Assembly: GCF_029887875.1 (NCBI RefSeq)
Contig: NZ_JARXRM010000023.1
Span: 29,294-75,980 of the forward strand
Direction of reading: 5' to 3'
Source: Luteimonas endophytica
GTDB lineage: Bacteria; Pseudomonadota; Gammaproteobacteria; Xanthomonadales; Xanthomonadaceae
Length of the DNA: 46,687 bases
Shown: piece after piece, positions 38,092 to 45,723 of the stretch
Numbering within the stretch: position 1 is the stretch's first letter
How the letters are laid out: each line of letters begins with the position of its first letter
Notes under the pieces: generated by a model
Told to the model about the DNA's origin: nothing
Database searches by the model: none
The model's input: the letters and a program-made list of their open reading frames with translations, nothing else
Position numbers and translations under genes: made by a program

Positions 38092-38200
38092 GTAGCAGCG
38101 GCCCATGGCCGCCAAAGCCGCGAGGGCATCCGGCCGGGTCGGCGGCAATCGCGGATGCGCCCCAACCGTGCCGGCTTTCGCGTGCATGGCACGCTCCTAC
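38092..38200 (+). repeat. GTAG palindromic repeat unit, orientation A, downstream of the RAYT
   Basis: Left arm GTAGCAGCGGCCCATGGCCG, right arm TTCGCGTGCATGGCACGCTC ending CTAC, 109 nt. Spacer with GGTCGGCGGCAATCGC. Confidence 0.85.
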
Positions 38201-38263
38201 GAGGGGCCACGCCGCGGTGCGGCCGGTCCAGCCATGGCCGGGACAGGCGGGCGGGCGGGCGGC

Positions 38264-38896
38264 CTACGCGGGCGTTTCGGCCGCCGCGGCCTTCGCCAGC
38301 GCACGGTAGCGCCGGTCGAGCGCCGCCACGTGCGCGTCCAGCGCATCGAGCGGGCCGTCGTTGAAGATCGTGTCGTCCGCCAGCGCCAGCCGCTCCCGGC
38401 GGGTGGCCTGGACCTCGATCATCCGGTTCGCCAGGGTCTCGTCGATGCCGTCGCGGCGGAGCAGCCGGGCCAGTTGCGCCGCCCGCGGCACGTCCACCAC
38501 CAGGATGCGCTGCAGCCAGGGATAGGTCGCCCTGCCGCCGCCCTCGGCCAGCAGCGGGATCGCGGCGATGGCGTACGGCCCGGGTGCCACTTCGCAGGCC
38601 GCACGCAGCGCCATGCGCACCCGCGGGTGCACGATCGCCTCGAGCCGATGCCGTTGGGCATCGTCCATGAACACCCGCCGCCGCATCGCCGCGCGGTCCA
38701 GCGCGCCGGCCGCGTCCAGGATCTGCTCCCCGAACGCCTCCACCACTTCCGCCAGCCCGGCGCTGCCCACTGCCACCGCCTCGCGCGCCGCCAGGTCGGC
38801 GTCGGCCACCACCACCCCCAGCGACTCGAACCGCCGCGTGACCTCGCTCTTGCCGGACGCCACGCCGCCGGTCAGGCCGATGATGTAGTCGCTCAT
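38264..38896 (-). CDS. coaE: Dephospho-CoA kinase
   Basis: Last step of coenzyme A synthesis, phosphorylating the 3'-OH of dephospho-CoA. 210 aa. P-loop GLTGGVASGKSEV (8-20), the D-A-D of VVVADADLAARE, IVHPRVR (H-P motif) and the lid RLLRRDGIDETLANRMIEVQATRRERLALADD are all visible. It lies downstream of pilD on the same strand, the conserved pilD-coaE neighbourhood, but a 157-nt repeat unit separates them. Confidence 0.96.
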   Translation of the reverse strand: MSDYIIGLTGGVASGKSEVTRRFESLGVVVADADLAAREAVAVGSAGLAEVVEAFGEQILDAAGALDRAAMRRRVFMDDAQRHRLEAIVHPRVRMALRAACEVAPGPYAIAAIPLLAEGGGRATYPWLQRILVVDVPRAAQLARLLRRDGIDETLANRMIEVQATRRERLALADDTIFNDGPLDALDAHVAALDRRYRALAKAAAAETPA

Positions 38897-38984
38897 GCGC
38901 CCGTTGTACCTGCCTGCGGGCCGCGGCGAAAGGTGGCGGGAGTTTCCCGCGGACATGCCCGCGCCGCAGCGACACCGGCCCCCC

Positions 38985-39141
38985 GTAGGAGCGACCCATG
39001 CCCGCGAAGGCCCGCGCAGTCCCGCGCCCGGTTTTCGCCGCGATGCATGAGGGCGCGTTCCCCGGCAGGGACACCGAACCCTCGCGGCGAACGCACGCAC
39101 GAGAGACGGCGCCGGCCTTCGCGGGCATGGCCCGCTCCTAC
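38985..39141 (+). repeat. Long GTAG repeat unit between coaE and pilD
   Basis: Arms GTAGGAGCGACCCATGCCCG and TTCGCGGGCATGGCCCGCTC ending CTAC, 157 nt. The right CTAC overlaps the pilD stop codon (TAG on the minus strand, 39138-39140). Apart from this repeat the coaE-pilD gap holds no gene. Confidence 0.75.
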
Positions 39142-40004
39142 AGGGTCAGGCCGGCGTAGCGGGCGTAGAGGGCCATCAGATCATCGCCCCACATGAAGAA
39201 AACCCAGCCGGCGATCGCCAGGAACGGGCCGAACGGGATCGGCGTGGCCCGGTCGCGGCCCTGTACCGCCAGCCACACCGAACCGATCACCGCGCCGGCC
39301 ACCGCCGACAGCAGCACGATCGGCAGGATCCCGGCCAGCCCGCACCAGGCCCCCAGCGCCGCCAGCAGCTTGAAATCGCCGTGGCCCATGCCTTCCTTGC
39401 CGGTGATCTGCTTGAACAGCCACCACACCGACCACAGGCTCACGTAGCCCACCATCGCCCCCAGCAGCGCCGGCTTGGCGGGCAAGAACAGGTTGTCCGA
39501 GGCGGCGATCAATCCCAGCCACATCAGCGGCAGGGTCAGCTGGTCCGGCAGCAGCTGGGTGCGCAGGTCGATCCCCGCCAGCGCGATCAGGAAGCAGGTG
39601 AAGACGATGGCCCCGAACCCCTGCCAGCCGAACCCGAACCGCCACACGCAGGCCACCACCAGCAGCATGGTCAGCAGCTCGACCAGCGGATACTGGATCG
39701 AGATGGGCGCCTTGCAATTGCGGCACTTGCCGCGCAGCGCCAGCCAGCTGAACACCGGGATGTTCTCGTACCAGGCCAGCTGGTGGCCGCAGTGCGGGCA
39801 GTGCGAACGCTCCACCACGATCCCCGGCGGCGGCGGATCGTACAGCTCCGGCTCCTCCAGTATCTCGCGCGCGTCGCGCTTCCACTGCCATTCCAGGCGC
39901 CGGGGCAGGCGCAGGATGACCACGTTGAGGAAGCTGCCCACCAGCAGCCCGAAGCCGGCCGCGACTGGAAACCCGAGGCCCGGGTGCTGGTCCAGGAACG
40001 CCAT
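39138..40004 (-). CDS. pilD: Type IV prepilin peptidase/N-methyltransferase PilD
   Basis: Inner-membrane aspartyl protease that cleaves and N-methylates prepilins such as the two downstream-named PilA proteins here. 288 aa. The cytoplasmic zinc site is intact (CPHCGHQL and GKCRNCKAP), the catalytic aspartates lie in AGIDLRTQLLPDQLT and GMGHGDFKLLAALGAW, and about eight membrane helices are predicted. It starts 17 nt after pilC. The ending YAGLTL uses a stop codon formed by the adjacent GTAG repeat. Confidence 0.97.
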   Translation of the reverse strand: MAFLDQHPGLGFPVAAGFGLLVGSFLNVVILRLPRRLEWQWKRDAREILEEPELYDPPPPGIVVERSHCPHCGHQLAWYENIPVFSWLALRGKCRNCKAPISIQYPLVELLTMLLVVACVWRFGFGWQGFGAIVFTCFLIALAGIDLRTQLLPDQLTLPLMWLGLIAASDNLFLPAKPALLGAMVGYVSLWSVWWLFKQITGKEGMGHGDFKLLAALGAWCGLAGILPIVLLSAVAGAVIGSVWLAVQGRDRATPIPFGPFLAIAGWVFFMWGDDLMALYARYAGLTL

Positions 40005-40021
40005 CTAGCGGTGCGGCCCGG

Positions 40022-41302
40022 TCAGACCACCGCGGCCAGCTTGAAGATCGGCAGATACATGCCGATCACCATGCCGCCCACGACAATGCCGATGAAGATC
40101 ATGATCATCGGCTCGATAAGGCTCGCCAGCGCATCCACTGCGTTGTTGACCTCCTGCTCGTAGAACTCGGCCACCTTGAACAGCATGGTGTCGAGCGCGC
40201 CGGCCTCCTCGCCGATGGCGGTCATCTGTACCACCATGTGCGGGAACAGGTTGACCTGCTTCATCGCCATGTTCATCTGGTAGCCCACTGCCACGTCGTC
40301 GCGGATCCGCAGCGTAGCCTTTTCGTAGACGGTATTGCCGGTGGCGCCTGCAACCGATTCCAGCGCCTCGACCAGCGGCACGCCGGCCTTGAAGGTCGTC
40401 GCGAGGGTGCGGGAGAAACGCGCGATTGAGGCGTTGTGCATGATCTGGCCGATCACCGGGATCTTCAGGATCATGCGGTCCACGGTGTGTTGCATTGCCG
40501 GCGAACGTTTGTAAGCGAAGATGAAGCCAACGATGGACGTAACCGCAATGAGGAGCATTGCCCACCAGTAACTCACCATGAAATCGCTCGCCGCCACGAT
40601 CATTTGTGTGAAGGCCGGCAGCTCGGCACCAAAGTTCTCGAAAACTGCCTCAAACTGCGGAATCACGAAAATTAGCAGGATCGCGCTGACCAGAATCGCC
40701 ACCACGATCACCATGGCCGGATAGAACAGCGCCTTCTTGATCTTGCCTTTAAGCGCCTCCAGGTTCTCCTTGTAGGTGGCGATGCTGTCGAGCACGGTTT
40801 CCAGCACGCCAGCGGCCTCGCCCACCGCCACCAGGTTGCGGGTCAGCTCGTCGAACTGTACCGGGTACTTGCCCAGCGCCTCCGAGAACGAGGTGCCGTT
40901 CTCGATCTCCAGGCGGATGTCGTTGACCATCTGCGCCATCTTCGGGTTCTTGTGGCCGCTGCCGATGATTTCCAGCGCCTGCACGATCGGTACGCCGGAC
41001 TTGATCATGGTGGCGATCTGCCGGCTGAAGACCGAAATCTCTTTCGCAGAAATGGTGCGCCCGGTGCTGCCGAACAGCGGCTTGGGCTTGTTCTTGACCA
41101 CCGTGGGGTTGATGCCTTGCTTGCGCAGCTCGGCGCGCAGCATGTTGGCGTTCTTCGCCTGCTGCTCGCCCTTCATCTTGGTGCCGCGCTTGTCGGTGCC
41201 CTCCCAGACGAAGGTGTCCAGGGTCACGCCCTTGCGGGCATTGGCGGGCAGGGCCGCCTTCCTGCGGGCGGCGGTCTTGGCGGCGGTGCGGGTGACGGCC
41301 AT
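40022..41302 (-). CDS. pilC: Type IV pilus inner-membrane platform protein PilC
   Basis: Polytopic GspF-family protein on which PilB/PilT act. 426 aa with two T2SSF repeats: FSRQIATMIKSGVPIVQALEIIGSG and FSRTLATTFKAGVPLVEALESVAGATG, and three main membrane helices (AMVIVVAILVSAILLIFVIPQF; WWAMLLIAVTSIVGFIFA; IEPMIMIFIGIVVGGMVIGMYLPIF). The N-terminal basic stretch (AKTAARRKAALPANARK) is longer than in Pseudomonas PilC. Separated by 161 nt from pilB, with a weak promoter candidate in the gap. Confidence 0.97.
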   Translation of the reverse strand: MAVTRTAAKTAARRKAALPANARKGVTLDTFVWEGTDKRGTKMKGEQQAKNANMLRAELRKQGINPTVVKNKPKPLFGSTGRTISAKEISVFSRQIATMIKSGVPIVQALEIIGSGHKNPKMAQMVNDIRLEIENGTSFSEALGKYPVQFDELTRNLVAVGEAAGVLETVLDSIATYKENLEALKGKIKKALFYPAMVIVVAILVSAILLIFVIPQFEAVFENFGAELPAFTQMIVAASDFMVSYWWAMLLIAVTSIVGFIFAYKRSPAMQHTVDRMILKIPVIGQIMHNASIARFSRTLATTFKAGVPLVEALESVAGATGNTVYEKATLRIRDDVAVGYQMNMAMKQVNLFPHMVVQMTAIGEEAGALDTMLFKVAEFYEQEVNNAVDALASLIEPMIMIFIGIVVGGMVIGMYLPIFKLAAVV

Positions 41303-41348
41303 CGTTCAACTCCCCTGGTCCGGCCTCCCCGGGCCGGGTGATACCCGC

Positions 41349-41376
41349 ATGGTAGCCGGTTGCGGGCGGTTGTGAA
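41349..41376 (-). promoter_or_regulatory. Weak promoter candidate for pilC
   Basis: On the minus strand TTCACA (41371-41376) and TACCAT (41349-41354) are 16 nt apart, 47 nt before the pilC start. The match is modest and readthrough from pilB is equally possible. Confidence 0.3.
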
Positions 41377-41463
41377 ATTTGCGTTTGTGACGACCCGCAG
41401 GGTTTGAGCGGCCGGCCGGCGCGCCGTTCGTCCGGGCGGGGCGGCGACCCGGCGCGCCCGAGG

Positions 41464-43194
41464 TCAATCCTTGGTGACGCGGTTGATCTCCGCCAGGCTG
41501 GTCACGCCTTTCCTGGCCTTGAGCAACGCCGATTTGCGCAGGTCGTTGATCCCGGCCTGTTCCGCCACCTCGGCGATCTGCATGGCGTTGCCGCCCCGTA
41601 ACACGATCTCCTGGATCTCTTCGCTCATCGGCATCACTTGGTAGATGCCGGTGCGGCCCTTGTAGCCGTTGGTGCACTCGTCGCAGCCCACCGCCTCGTA
41701 CAGCTTGATGCCGGCGTGCACCTCGTCGGCGGTGAAGCCTTCGGCCAGAAGGGCCGGCTCGGGCAGTTCCACCGGCTTCTTGCAGCGGTCGCACAGCCGC
41801 CGCGCCAGGCGCTGGGCGATCACCAGGGTGACAGAGCTGGTGATGTTGTACGGCGCGATGCCCATGTTCATCAGGCGGGCGATGGTCTGCGGGGCGTCGT
41901 TGGTATGCAGGGTGGAGAGCACCATGTGGCCGGTCTGGGCAGCCTTAATGGCGATCTCGGCGGTCTCCAGGTCGCGGATCTCGCCGACCATGATCACGTC
42001 CGGGTCCTGACGCAGGAAGCTGCGCAGCGCGGCGGCGAAAGTCATGCCGCGCTTCACGTTCATCTGCACCTGGTTGATGCCCGGTACCCGGATCTCCACC
42101 GGGTCCTCGACCGTGGAGATGTTGCGCTGGTCGTCGTTGAGGATATTCAGCGCCGTGTACAGCGATACCGTCTTGCCGGAGCCGGTGGGGCCGGTAACCA
42201 GGACCATGCCGTACGGTTTCTGGATCGCCTCGACGAACAGCGCCTTCTGCGCCTCCTCGTAGCCGAGCTTGTCGATGCCCAGCTTGGCGGCGCTGGCGTC
42301 CAGGATACGCAGCACCACCTTCTCGCCGAACAGGGTGGGAAGGGTGCTGACGCGAAAGTCGATCTGCTTGGTCTTCGACAGGTTCAGCTTGATGCGCCCG
42401 TCCTGCGGCACGCGCTTCTCGGCGATGTCCAGCTGCGCCATCACCTTCAGCCGGGCGGTGATGCGCTGGTTCAGCTTCACCGGCATCTTGGCCGCCTGCT
42501 TCAGGATGCCGTCGATGCGTAGCCGCACCCGGTAGTCGGTTTCGTAGGGTTCGAAGTGGATGTCAGAGGCGCCCTTCTTGATCGCATCGATCAGCACCTT
42601 GTTGACGAACTTGACCACCGGGGTGTCGTCGCCCTTCACTTCGCTGGCGCTCTCGCTGGCGATCTCGTCGCCGCCGACCTCGAGGCCCTCGAGGCCATCT
42701 GCGTCCTCCAGCGCATCGCCGAAGCTGTCGCTGACCTCCAGCCAGATCTCCAGGGTGCGCTTGAGCGCGTCCTCGTCCACCAGAATGGGCTCCACCACCA
42801 GGTTTGTGTGGAACTTCACCTCGTCCAGGGCGTGGGTGTTGGTGGGGTCGGCGGTGCCCACGAACAGCTTGCCACCGCGCCTAAACAGCGGCAGCACGCA
42901 GTGCTTGCGCAGCAGTTCCTCCTTGACCAGCTTCACCGCCGCCTGGCTAGGATCCATGGTGGCCGGGTCGAACACCGGCATGCCGAACTCGATGGAGTTG
43001 GCGGCCGCCAGCTGGGCGCCGGTGACCAGCTTGTGCTCGCGCAGCCAGCCGGCGATCGGCTTGCGTTCGGCGGTAGCCTTGTCCAGGGCTTCGCGGGCGA
43101 CGGTGTCGTCTAGCGCGCCGTCCAGCACCAGGCGGCGGGCGATGCCGGTGATACCGATCAGGTTGGCTGTAGTGGGGGAGGCCACAGCATTCAT
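41464..43194 (-). CDS. pilB: Type IV pilus extension ATPase PilB
   Basis: Hexameric GspE-family motor that drives pilin polymerisation. 576 aa. N-terminal MshEN-like domain (about 10-160), then the ATPase: SDIHFEPYETDYRVRLRIDG, Walker A VTGPTGSGKTVSLY, Asp box STVEDPVE, Walker B FLRQDPDVIMVGEIRD, His box GHMVLSTLHTNDA and the zinc tetracysteine CDRCKKP...CDECTNGYKGRTGI. The start ATG at 43194 follows GGAGACGTTGT. It lies 122 nt after the second pilin gene in the same direction. Confidence 0.97.
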   Translation of the reverse strand: MNAVASPTTANLIGITGIARRLVLDGALDDTVAREALDKATAERKPIAGWLREHKLVTGAQLAAANSIEFGMPVFDPATMDPSQAAVKLVKEELLRKHCVLPLFRRGGKLFVGTADPTNTHALDEVKFHTNLVVEPILVDEDALKRTLEIWLEVSDSFGDALEDADGLEGLEVGGDEIASESASEVKGDDTPVVKFVNKVLIDAIKKGASDIHFEPYETDYRVRLRIDGILKQAAKMPVKLNQRITARLKVMAQLDIAEKRVPQDGRIKLNLSKTKQIDFRVSTLPTLFGEKVVLRILDASAAKLGIDKLGYEEAQKALFVEAIQKPYGMVLVTGPTGSGKTVSLYTALNILNDDQRNISTVEDPVEIRVPGINQVQMNVKRGMTFAAALRSFLRQDPDVIMVGEIRDLETAEIAIKAAQTGHMVLSTLHTNDAPQTIARLMNMGIAPYNITSSVTLVIAQRLARRLCDRCKKPVELPEPALLAEGFTADEVHAGIKLYEAVGCDECTNGYKGRTGIYQVMPMSEEIQEIVLRGGNAMQIAEVAEQAGINDLRKSALLKARKGVTSLAEINRVTKD

Positions 43195-43316
43195 ACAACG
43201 TCTCCATAAGAAGTCGGCGCCGTTCGGGCAGGGCGCTGAAACGCTTTTTCTAGGGCGCCATGGCCGATAGTAGACCTACTCCCTAGCTCCTAACATAGGG
43301 TGAAGCCGTTCCCCGG

Positions 43317-43745
43317 TCAGTTGCGACATTCGGCGGGCACGTAGCGGTTCTCGCCGGCGGTCCGCGCGCAACGCCAGGTGACCGGGTCGTCCCCTGTGAA
43401 GGTCGGAGTCAGTTCCAGGGTAACCGCACCGCCCTTTTGGGTAGTCGTTACCCTGAGCCGCCCATCCCCCAAGCAGGCAAGTGATGCCACGTTGGTGGTC
43501 GGGGCAGGCAAGCCTCCTATCCCGTCGCATGCATCCGCGGTCAGCGCGTTGGCGCTGTTGATGTTTTCGGTGACCAGGGTCTTCGCGCCACCCGCAAGCA
43601 CCAGGGCTTCCGAAACCCGCGCGCGGACGGTGTAATCCTGGTAGGCGGGTAGTGCAATCGCGGCGAGGATAGCGATGATCGCTACGACGATCATGAGTTC
43701 GATCAGGGTGAATCCACGGGATCTCCCGCGTGGCTGCCTGCACAT
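43317..43745 (-). CDS. pilA: Type IV pilin PilA, second copy
   Basis: 142-aa prepilin from the ATG at 43745. Leader [11 protein letters not shown], cleavage before Phe12, then the invariant helix [22 protein letters not shown] with Glu at mature position 5 and [16 protein letters not shown]. Four cysteines in the mature part (DACDG, LACLG, WRCA, AECRN) can form the pilin disulfides. An upstream in-frame ATG (43907) would add an implausible 54-residue leader and bypass the sigma-54 promoter at 43783-43798. The helix and Tyr-rich end match the first copy (44367-44825), but the globular domain differs strongly. Confidence 0.95.
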   Translation of the reverse strand: MCRQPRGRSRGFTLIELMIVVAIIAILAAIALPAYQDYTVRARVSEALVLAGGAKTLVTENINSANALTADACDGIGGLPAPTTNVASLACLGDGRLRVTTTQKGGAVTLELTPTFTGDDPVTWRCARTAGENRYVPAECRN

Positions 43746-43782
43746 TCGCGTCTCCCCCCTCTGACGATTCATGGGAAGCGTA

Positions 43783-43798
43783 AGCAATGTCCGTGCCA
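43783..43798 (-). promoter_or_regulatory. Sigma-54 promoter of the second pilin gene
   Basis: On the minus strand TGGCACG-N4-TTGCT, a perfect -24/-12 consensus (GG and GC elements 10 nt apart). The start site would be about 26 nt before the ATG at 43745. PilR-RpoN control of pilin genes is established in pseudomonads and xanthomonads. Confidence 0.85.
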
Positions 43799-44116
43799 GT
43801 CGATCTAGCGACTCTCTGTCCAGCGCGCAAGGTTCGGGCCGGCTCGGGTCGACCGCGCTGAAATGGAACCAGTTGCGGAACCAGTACGGATGAACTGTGA
43901 TGGCCATCGCGGCCGCTGCTTCGCTGGGCTCCAGTGCTGGCGCACGAGATCCATATGTGTGTATCCGATCGAAGAAAATCAGATGCGGGAGGCGGTGTGC
44001 TTAGTGATCCGAAACCGCGCGCCGGCTTCAGCCGTCCCGCATTTTCGTTCTGGTGTTGAGCGGCACCAACACGCAAATCGCTGAACTGCTGCTATGAATT
44101 TGATTGCGGGCTTCAA

Positions 44117-44308
44117 TCAAAATGTCCACTTCAACTCGATTCCTTGCGCGTGCAGCTCGGGGAGCGCTAGAGAGTCGTGGCAGAGGTGGCTTAGCTCGTC
44201 CGGCCAGCCGCCAACGAAATAGCGCAGATGACGCAAAAACCGTGTACTTGGCGCGCGCTTGTTGAAGATGGCTATGACATTTTCGGGAGGAGAACATGTG
44301 GGGGCCAA
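44117..44308 (-). CDS. Small unassigned reading frame between the pilin genes
   Basis: 63 aa beginning MAPTCSPPENVIAIFNKRAP and ending HAQGIELKWTF. The composition (FLRHLRYFVGGWPDELSHLCHD) looks protein-like, and the surrounding DNA has lower GC than the window average, but I recognise no family. It sits just downstream of the pilA terminator without an obvious promoter, so it may be a gene remnant or a chance frame. The rest of 43799-44308 shows nothing I can name. Confidence 0.25.
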   Translation of the reverse strand: MAPTCSPPENVIAIFNKRAPSTRFLRHLRYFVGGWPDELSHLCHDSLALPELHAQGIELKWTF

Positions 44309-44312
44309 AAGA

Positions 44313-44341
44313 ACAAAGCCCCTCTTAGAGGGGCTTTGTTG
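44313..44341 (-). terminator. Rho-independent terminator after the first pilin gene
   Basis: A 13-bp perfect stem AACAAAGCCCCTC/GAGGGGCTTTGTT with a 3-nt loop, about 25 nt past the stop of the pilin gene at 44367. On the minus strand it is followed by CTTTTGG. It separates this pilin transcript from the second pilin and pilB. Confidence 0.88.
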
Positions 44342-44366
44342 TAACTTATCGCGACTACGCGGTTAG

Positions 44367-44825
44367 TTACGGAGCTGCAGGCGCGCGGCACTCAGCCGGG
44401 TAGTACTTCGGATCGCTGCCGCTACCCACGCAGGCCCAAGTGGTGCCGATGGCGCCTTCGGTCGCCGGGACGGACGGGGTGTAGGTGAGAACAGTGTTCT
44501 TGGTACGGGCGGTACCGGTGACGGCAATCGCGCCGCTGGTGCCGTCGCAGCTCATCGACGTGGCGTTGACGTTCGTGCCCGGAATGGACGTGTTGACGCC
44601 GGCGCACGGGTTCGAGCCGGCGAGTACGCCGCCGTTGTTGGCGATGTTCTCGGCGACTGTGGTCTTGGCGGCACCGGCGAGCACCGCCAGTTCCGAGACG
44701 CGGGCGCGCACGGTGTAGTCCTGGTACGCCGGCAGCGCGATGGCCGCCAGGATGGCGATGATCGCGACGACGATCATCAGTTCGATCAGGGTGAAGCCCT
44801 GCTGCATCTTGCGAACGTTCTTCAT
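44367..44825 (-). CDS. pilA: Type IV major pilin PilA, first copy
   Basis: 152-aa prepilin. Leader [10 protein letters not shown] with cleavage before Phe11, helix [22 protein letters not shown] with Glu5 of the mature form, then [32 protein letters not shown]. Four cysteines in the globular part (NPCAG, MSCDG, WACVG, AECRAP). Its own sigma-54-like promoter and strong terminator suggest an abundant monocistronic transcript, the usual pattern for the major pilin. Confidence 0.97.
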   Translation of the reverse strand: MKNVRKMQQGFTLIELMIVVAIIAILAAIALPAYQDYTVRARVSELAVLAGAAKTTVAENIANNGGVLAGSNPCAGVNTSIPGTNVNATSMSCDGTSGAIAVTGTARTKNTVLTYTPSVPATEGAIGTTWACVGSGSDPKYYPAECRAPAAP

Positions 44826-44926
44826 GTGTATCCCCTAGGAGTGGATTGAACTTCACGTGCCGCGTGGCCGGCTGGCGCCGGGTCCGTTGGGCAGCCGTGC
44901 GACACCGCACGTGCGTCTGTGGATAC

Positions 44927-44941
44927 GCAGGATGCGTGCCA
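44927..44941 (-). promoter_or_regulatory. Sigma-54-like promoter of the first pilin gene
   Basis: On the minus strand TGGCACG-N4-CTGC keeps the GG/GC pair at the right 10-nt spacing; only the first T of TTGC differs. It implies a 5' leader of about 90 nt. Confidence 0.65.
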
Positions 44942-45168
44942 ACGAGGACATTGGGCGGGCGGTCAAGACGACGGGTCGGCGCCGGTCACAGAAGGGGTTG
45001 GTGGGTGGGGGCGGCCGGCTTCGGGTCGTGACCAAAATTGTCAGTTCCGTGCCAAAAGTGACGCGGTTTCGTAGCTGGGGTAAACCCTTGGAAGTGGGGA
45101 ATTGTGACACGCTGCCCGGCGGGTCGCATCAGGTGGGACGATGCCGCGCGGCGGGTGCGGGTTGGTCG

Positions 45169-45185
45169 CCCTGGCCTGGCCAGGG
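45169..45185. repeat. Palindrome CCCTGGCC-T-GGCCAGGG
   Basis: A perfect 8-bp inverted repeat around one T in the otherwise featureless 44942-45299 stretch between the pilin promoter and the GTAG units. Function unknown; no gene is supported in this stretch. Confidence 0.5.
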
Positions 45186-45299
45186 CTGTACGGGCGGGAC
45201 ATTCTGAGAGGGTATAGGCGCGCTGCCTGGTAAGGACGCCACGGCCCGAACCTCCCGATGTCATCGCGGCGACGGGTCGTGCCTAAGGGCATTCGCTTC

Positions 45300-45406
45300 G
45301 TAGGAGCGTGCCATGCACGCGAAGCCGGCGTGGTTGCCGCCGCCCGCGATTGCCGCCATGGCGGCCGGAGCCTCCCGAGGTTTTCGCGGCCATGGGCGGC
45401 TCCTAC
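45300..45406 (+). repeat. GTAG palindromic repeat unit, orientation B (intact, tandem copy 1)
   Basis: Left arm GTAGGAGCGTGCCATGCACG, right arm TTCGCGGCCATGGGCGGCTC ending CTAC, 107 nt. It is the intact reference for the interrupted unit that starts 18 nt further on. Confidence 0.9.
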
Positions 45407-45423
45407 AGGAGCGTTCGCTCTTC

Positions 45424-45527
45424 GTAGGAGCGCGCCATGCGCGCGAAGACCGGCGCGGGCTGCCGCGCCGGGGATCACCGCCGACCCCGGCCGGCGCCAC
45501 CCGCGGCTTTCGCGGCCGTGGGCCGCT
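45424..45527 (+). repeat. GTAG repeat unit interrupted by the IS110 element (left part)
   Basis: It begins GTAGGAGCGCGCCATGCGCG and proceeds to TTCGCGGCCGTGGGCCGCT at 45527, where the match stops. The missing end CTCCTAC reappears at 46681-46687 on the other side of the insertion. CT (45526-45527 and 46681-46682) is present on both sides. Confidence 0.85.
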
Positions 45528-45550
45528 TGTATGTTTGGGCCTGTCGGGGC

Positions 45551-45680
45551 GGAGGGACCTGAGCCGCATCTGGCCTTTGGCACAGACCGTAGGAGATTTC
45601 GTCCCCCCCACCACAGCGCCCATGAGGAATCCATCGGCCGGCGTGTGGCGCCGGACCGACCATCTCGGCAAGCGAGCGCC
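45551..45680 (+). ncRNA. Predicted bridge RNA of the IS110 element
   Basis: Two stem-loop modules in tandem. Module 1 (target loop): stem GGAGGGAC (45551-45558)/GTCCCCCC (45601-45608), left strand containing GAGCCGC, hairpin 45570-45585 (CTGGCC/GGC-A-CAG) and right strand with GTAGGAG (45589-45595), the exact complement of the target half CTCCTAC. Module 2 (donor loop): GAATCC (45627-45632), like the element's right end GAATCT; hairpin CCGGCG/CGCCGG (45638-45654); CAAG (45669-45672), complementary to CTTG at the left end. Module 2 is the weaker prediction. Ends are approximate. Confidence 0.6.
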
Positions 45681-45723
45681 GGGGCCCCGACAGGCTGATC
45701 CACGCTACCTCGGAGATCCTGTC

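Noticed and set aside
45039..45055. Second sigma-54 promoter upstream of the first pilin (minus-strand TGGCACG at 45049-45055)
   Set aside because: The -24 element is good, but the -12 position reads TGAC without the required GC.
45300..45531. CRISPR array
   Set aside because: The tandem units are 107-nt inverted REP pairs without short direct repeats and unique spacers, and no cas genes are present.
45313..45723. N-terminal extension of the IS110 transposase frame
   Set aside because: The upstream codons come from the GTAG repeat and the predicted bridge RNA region; the family N-terminus begins at 45724.
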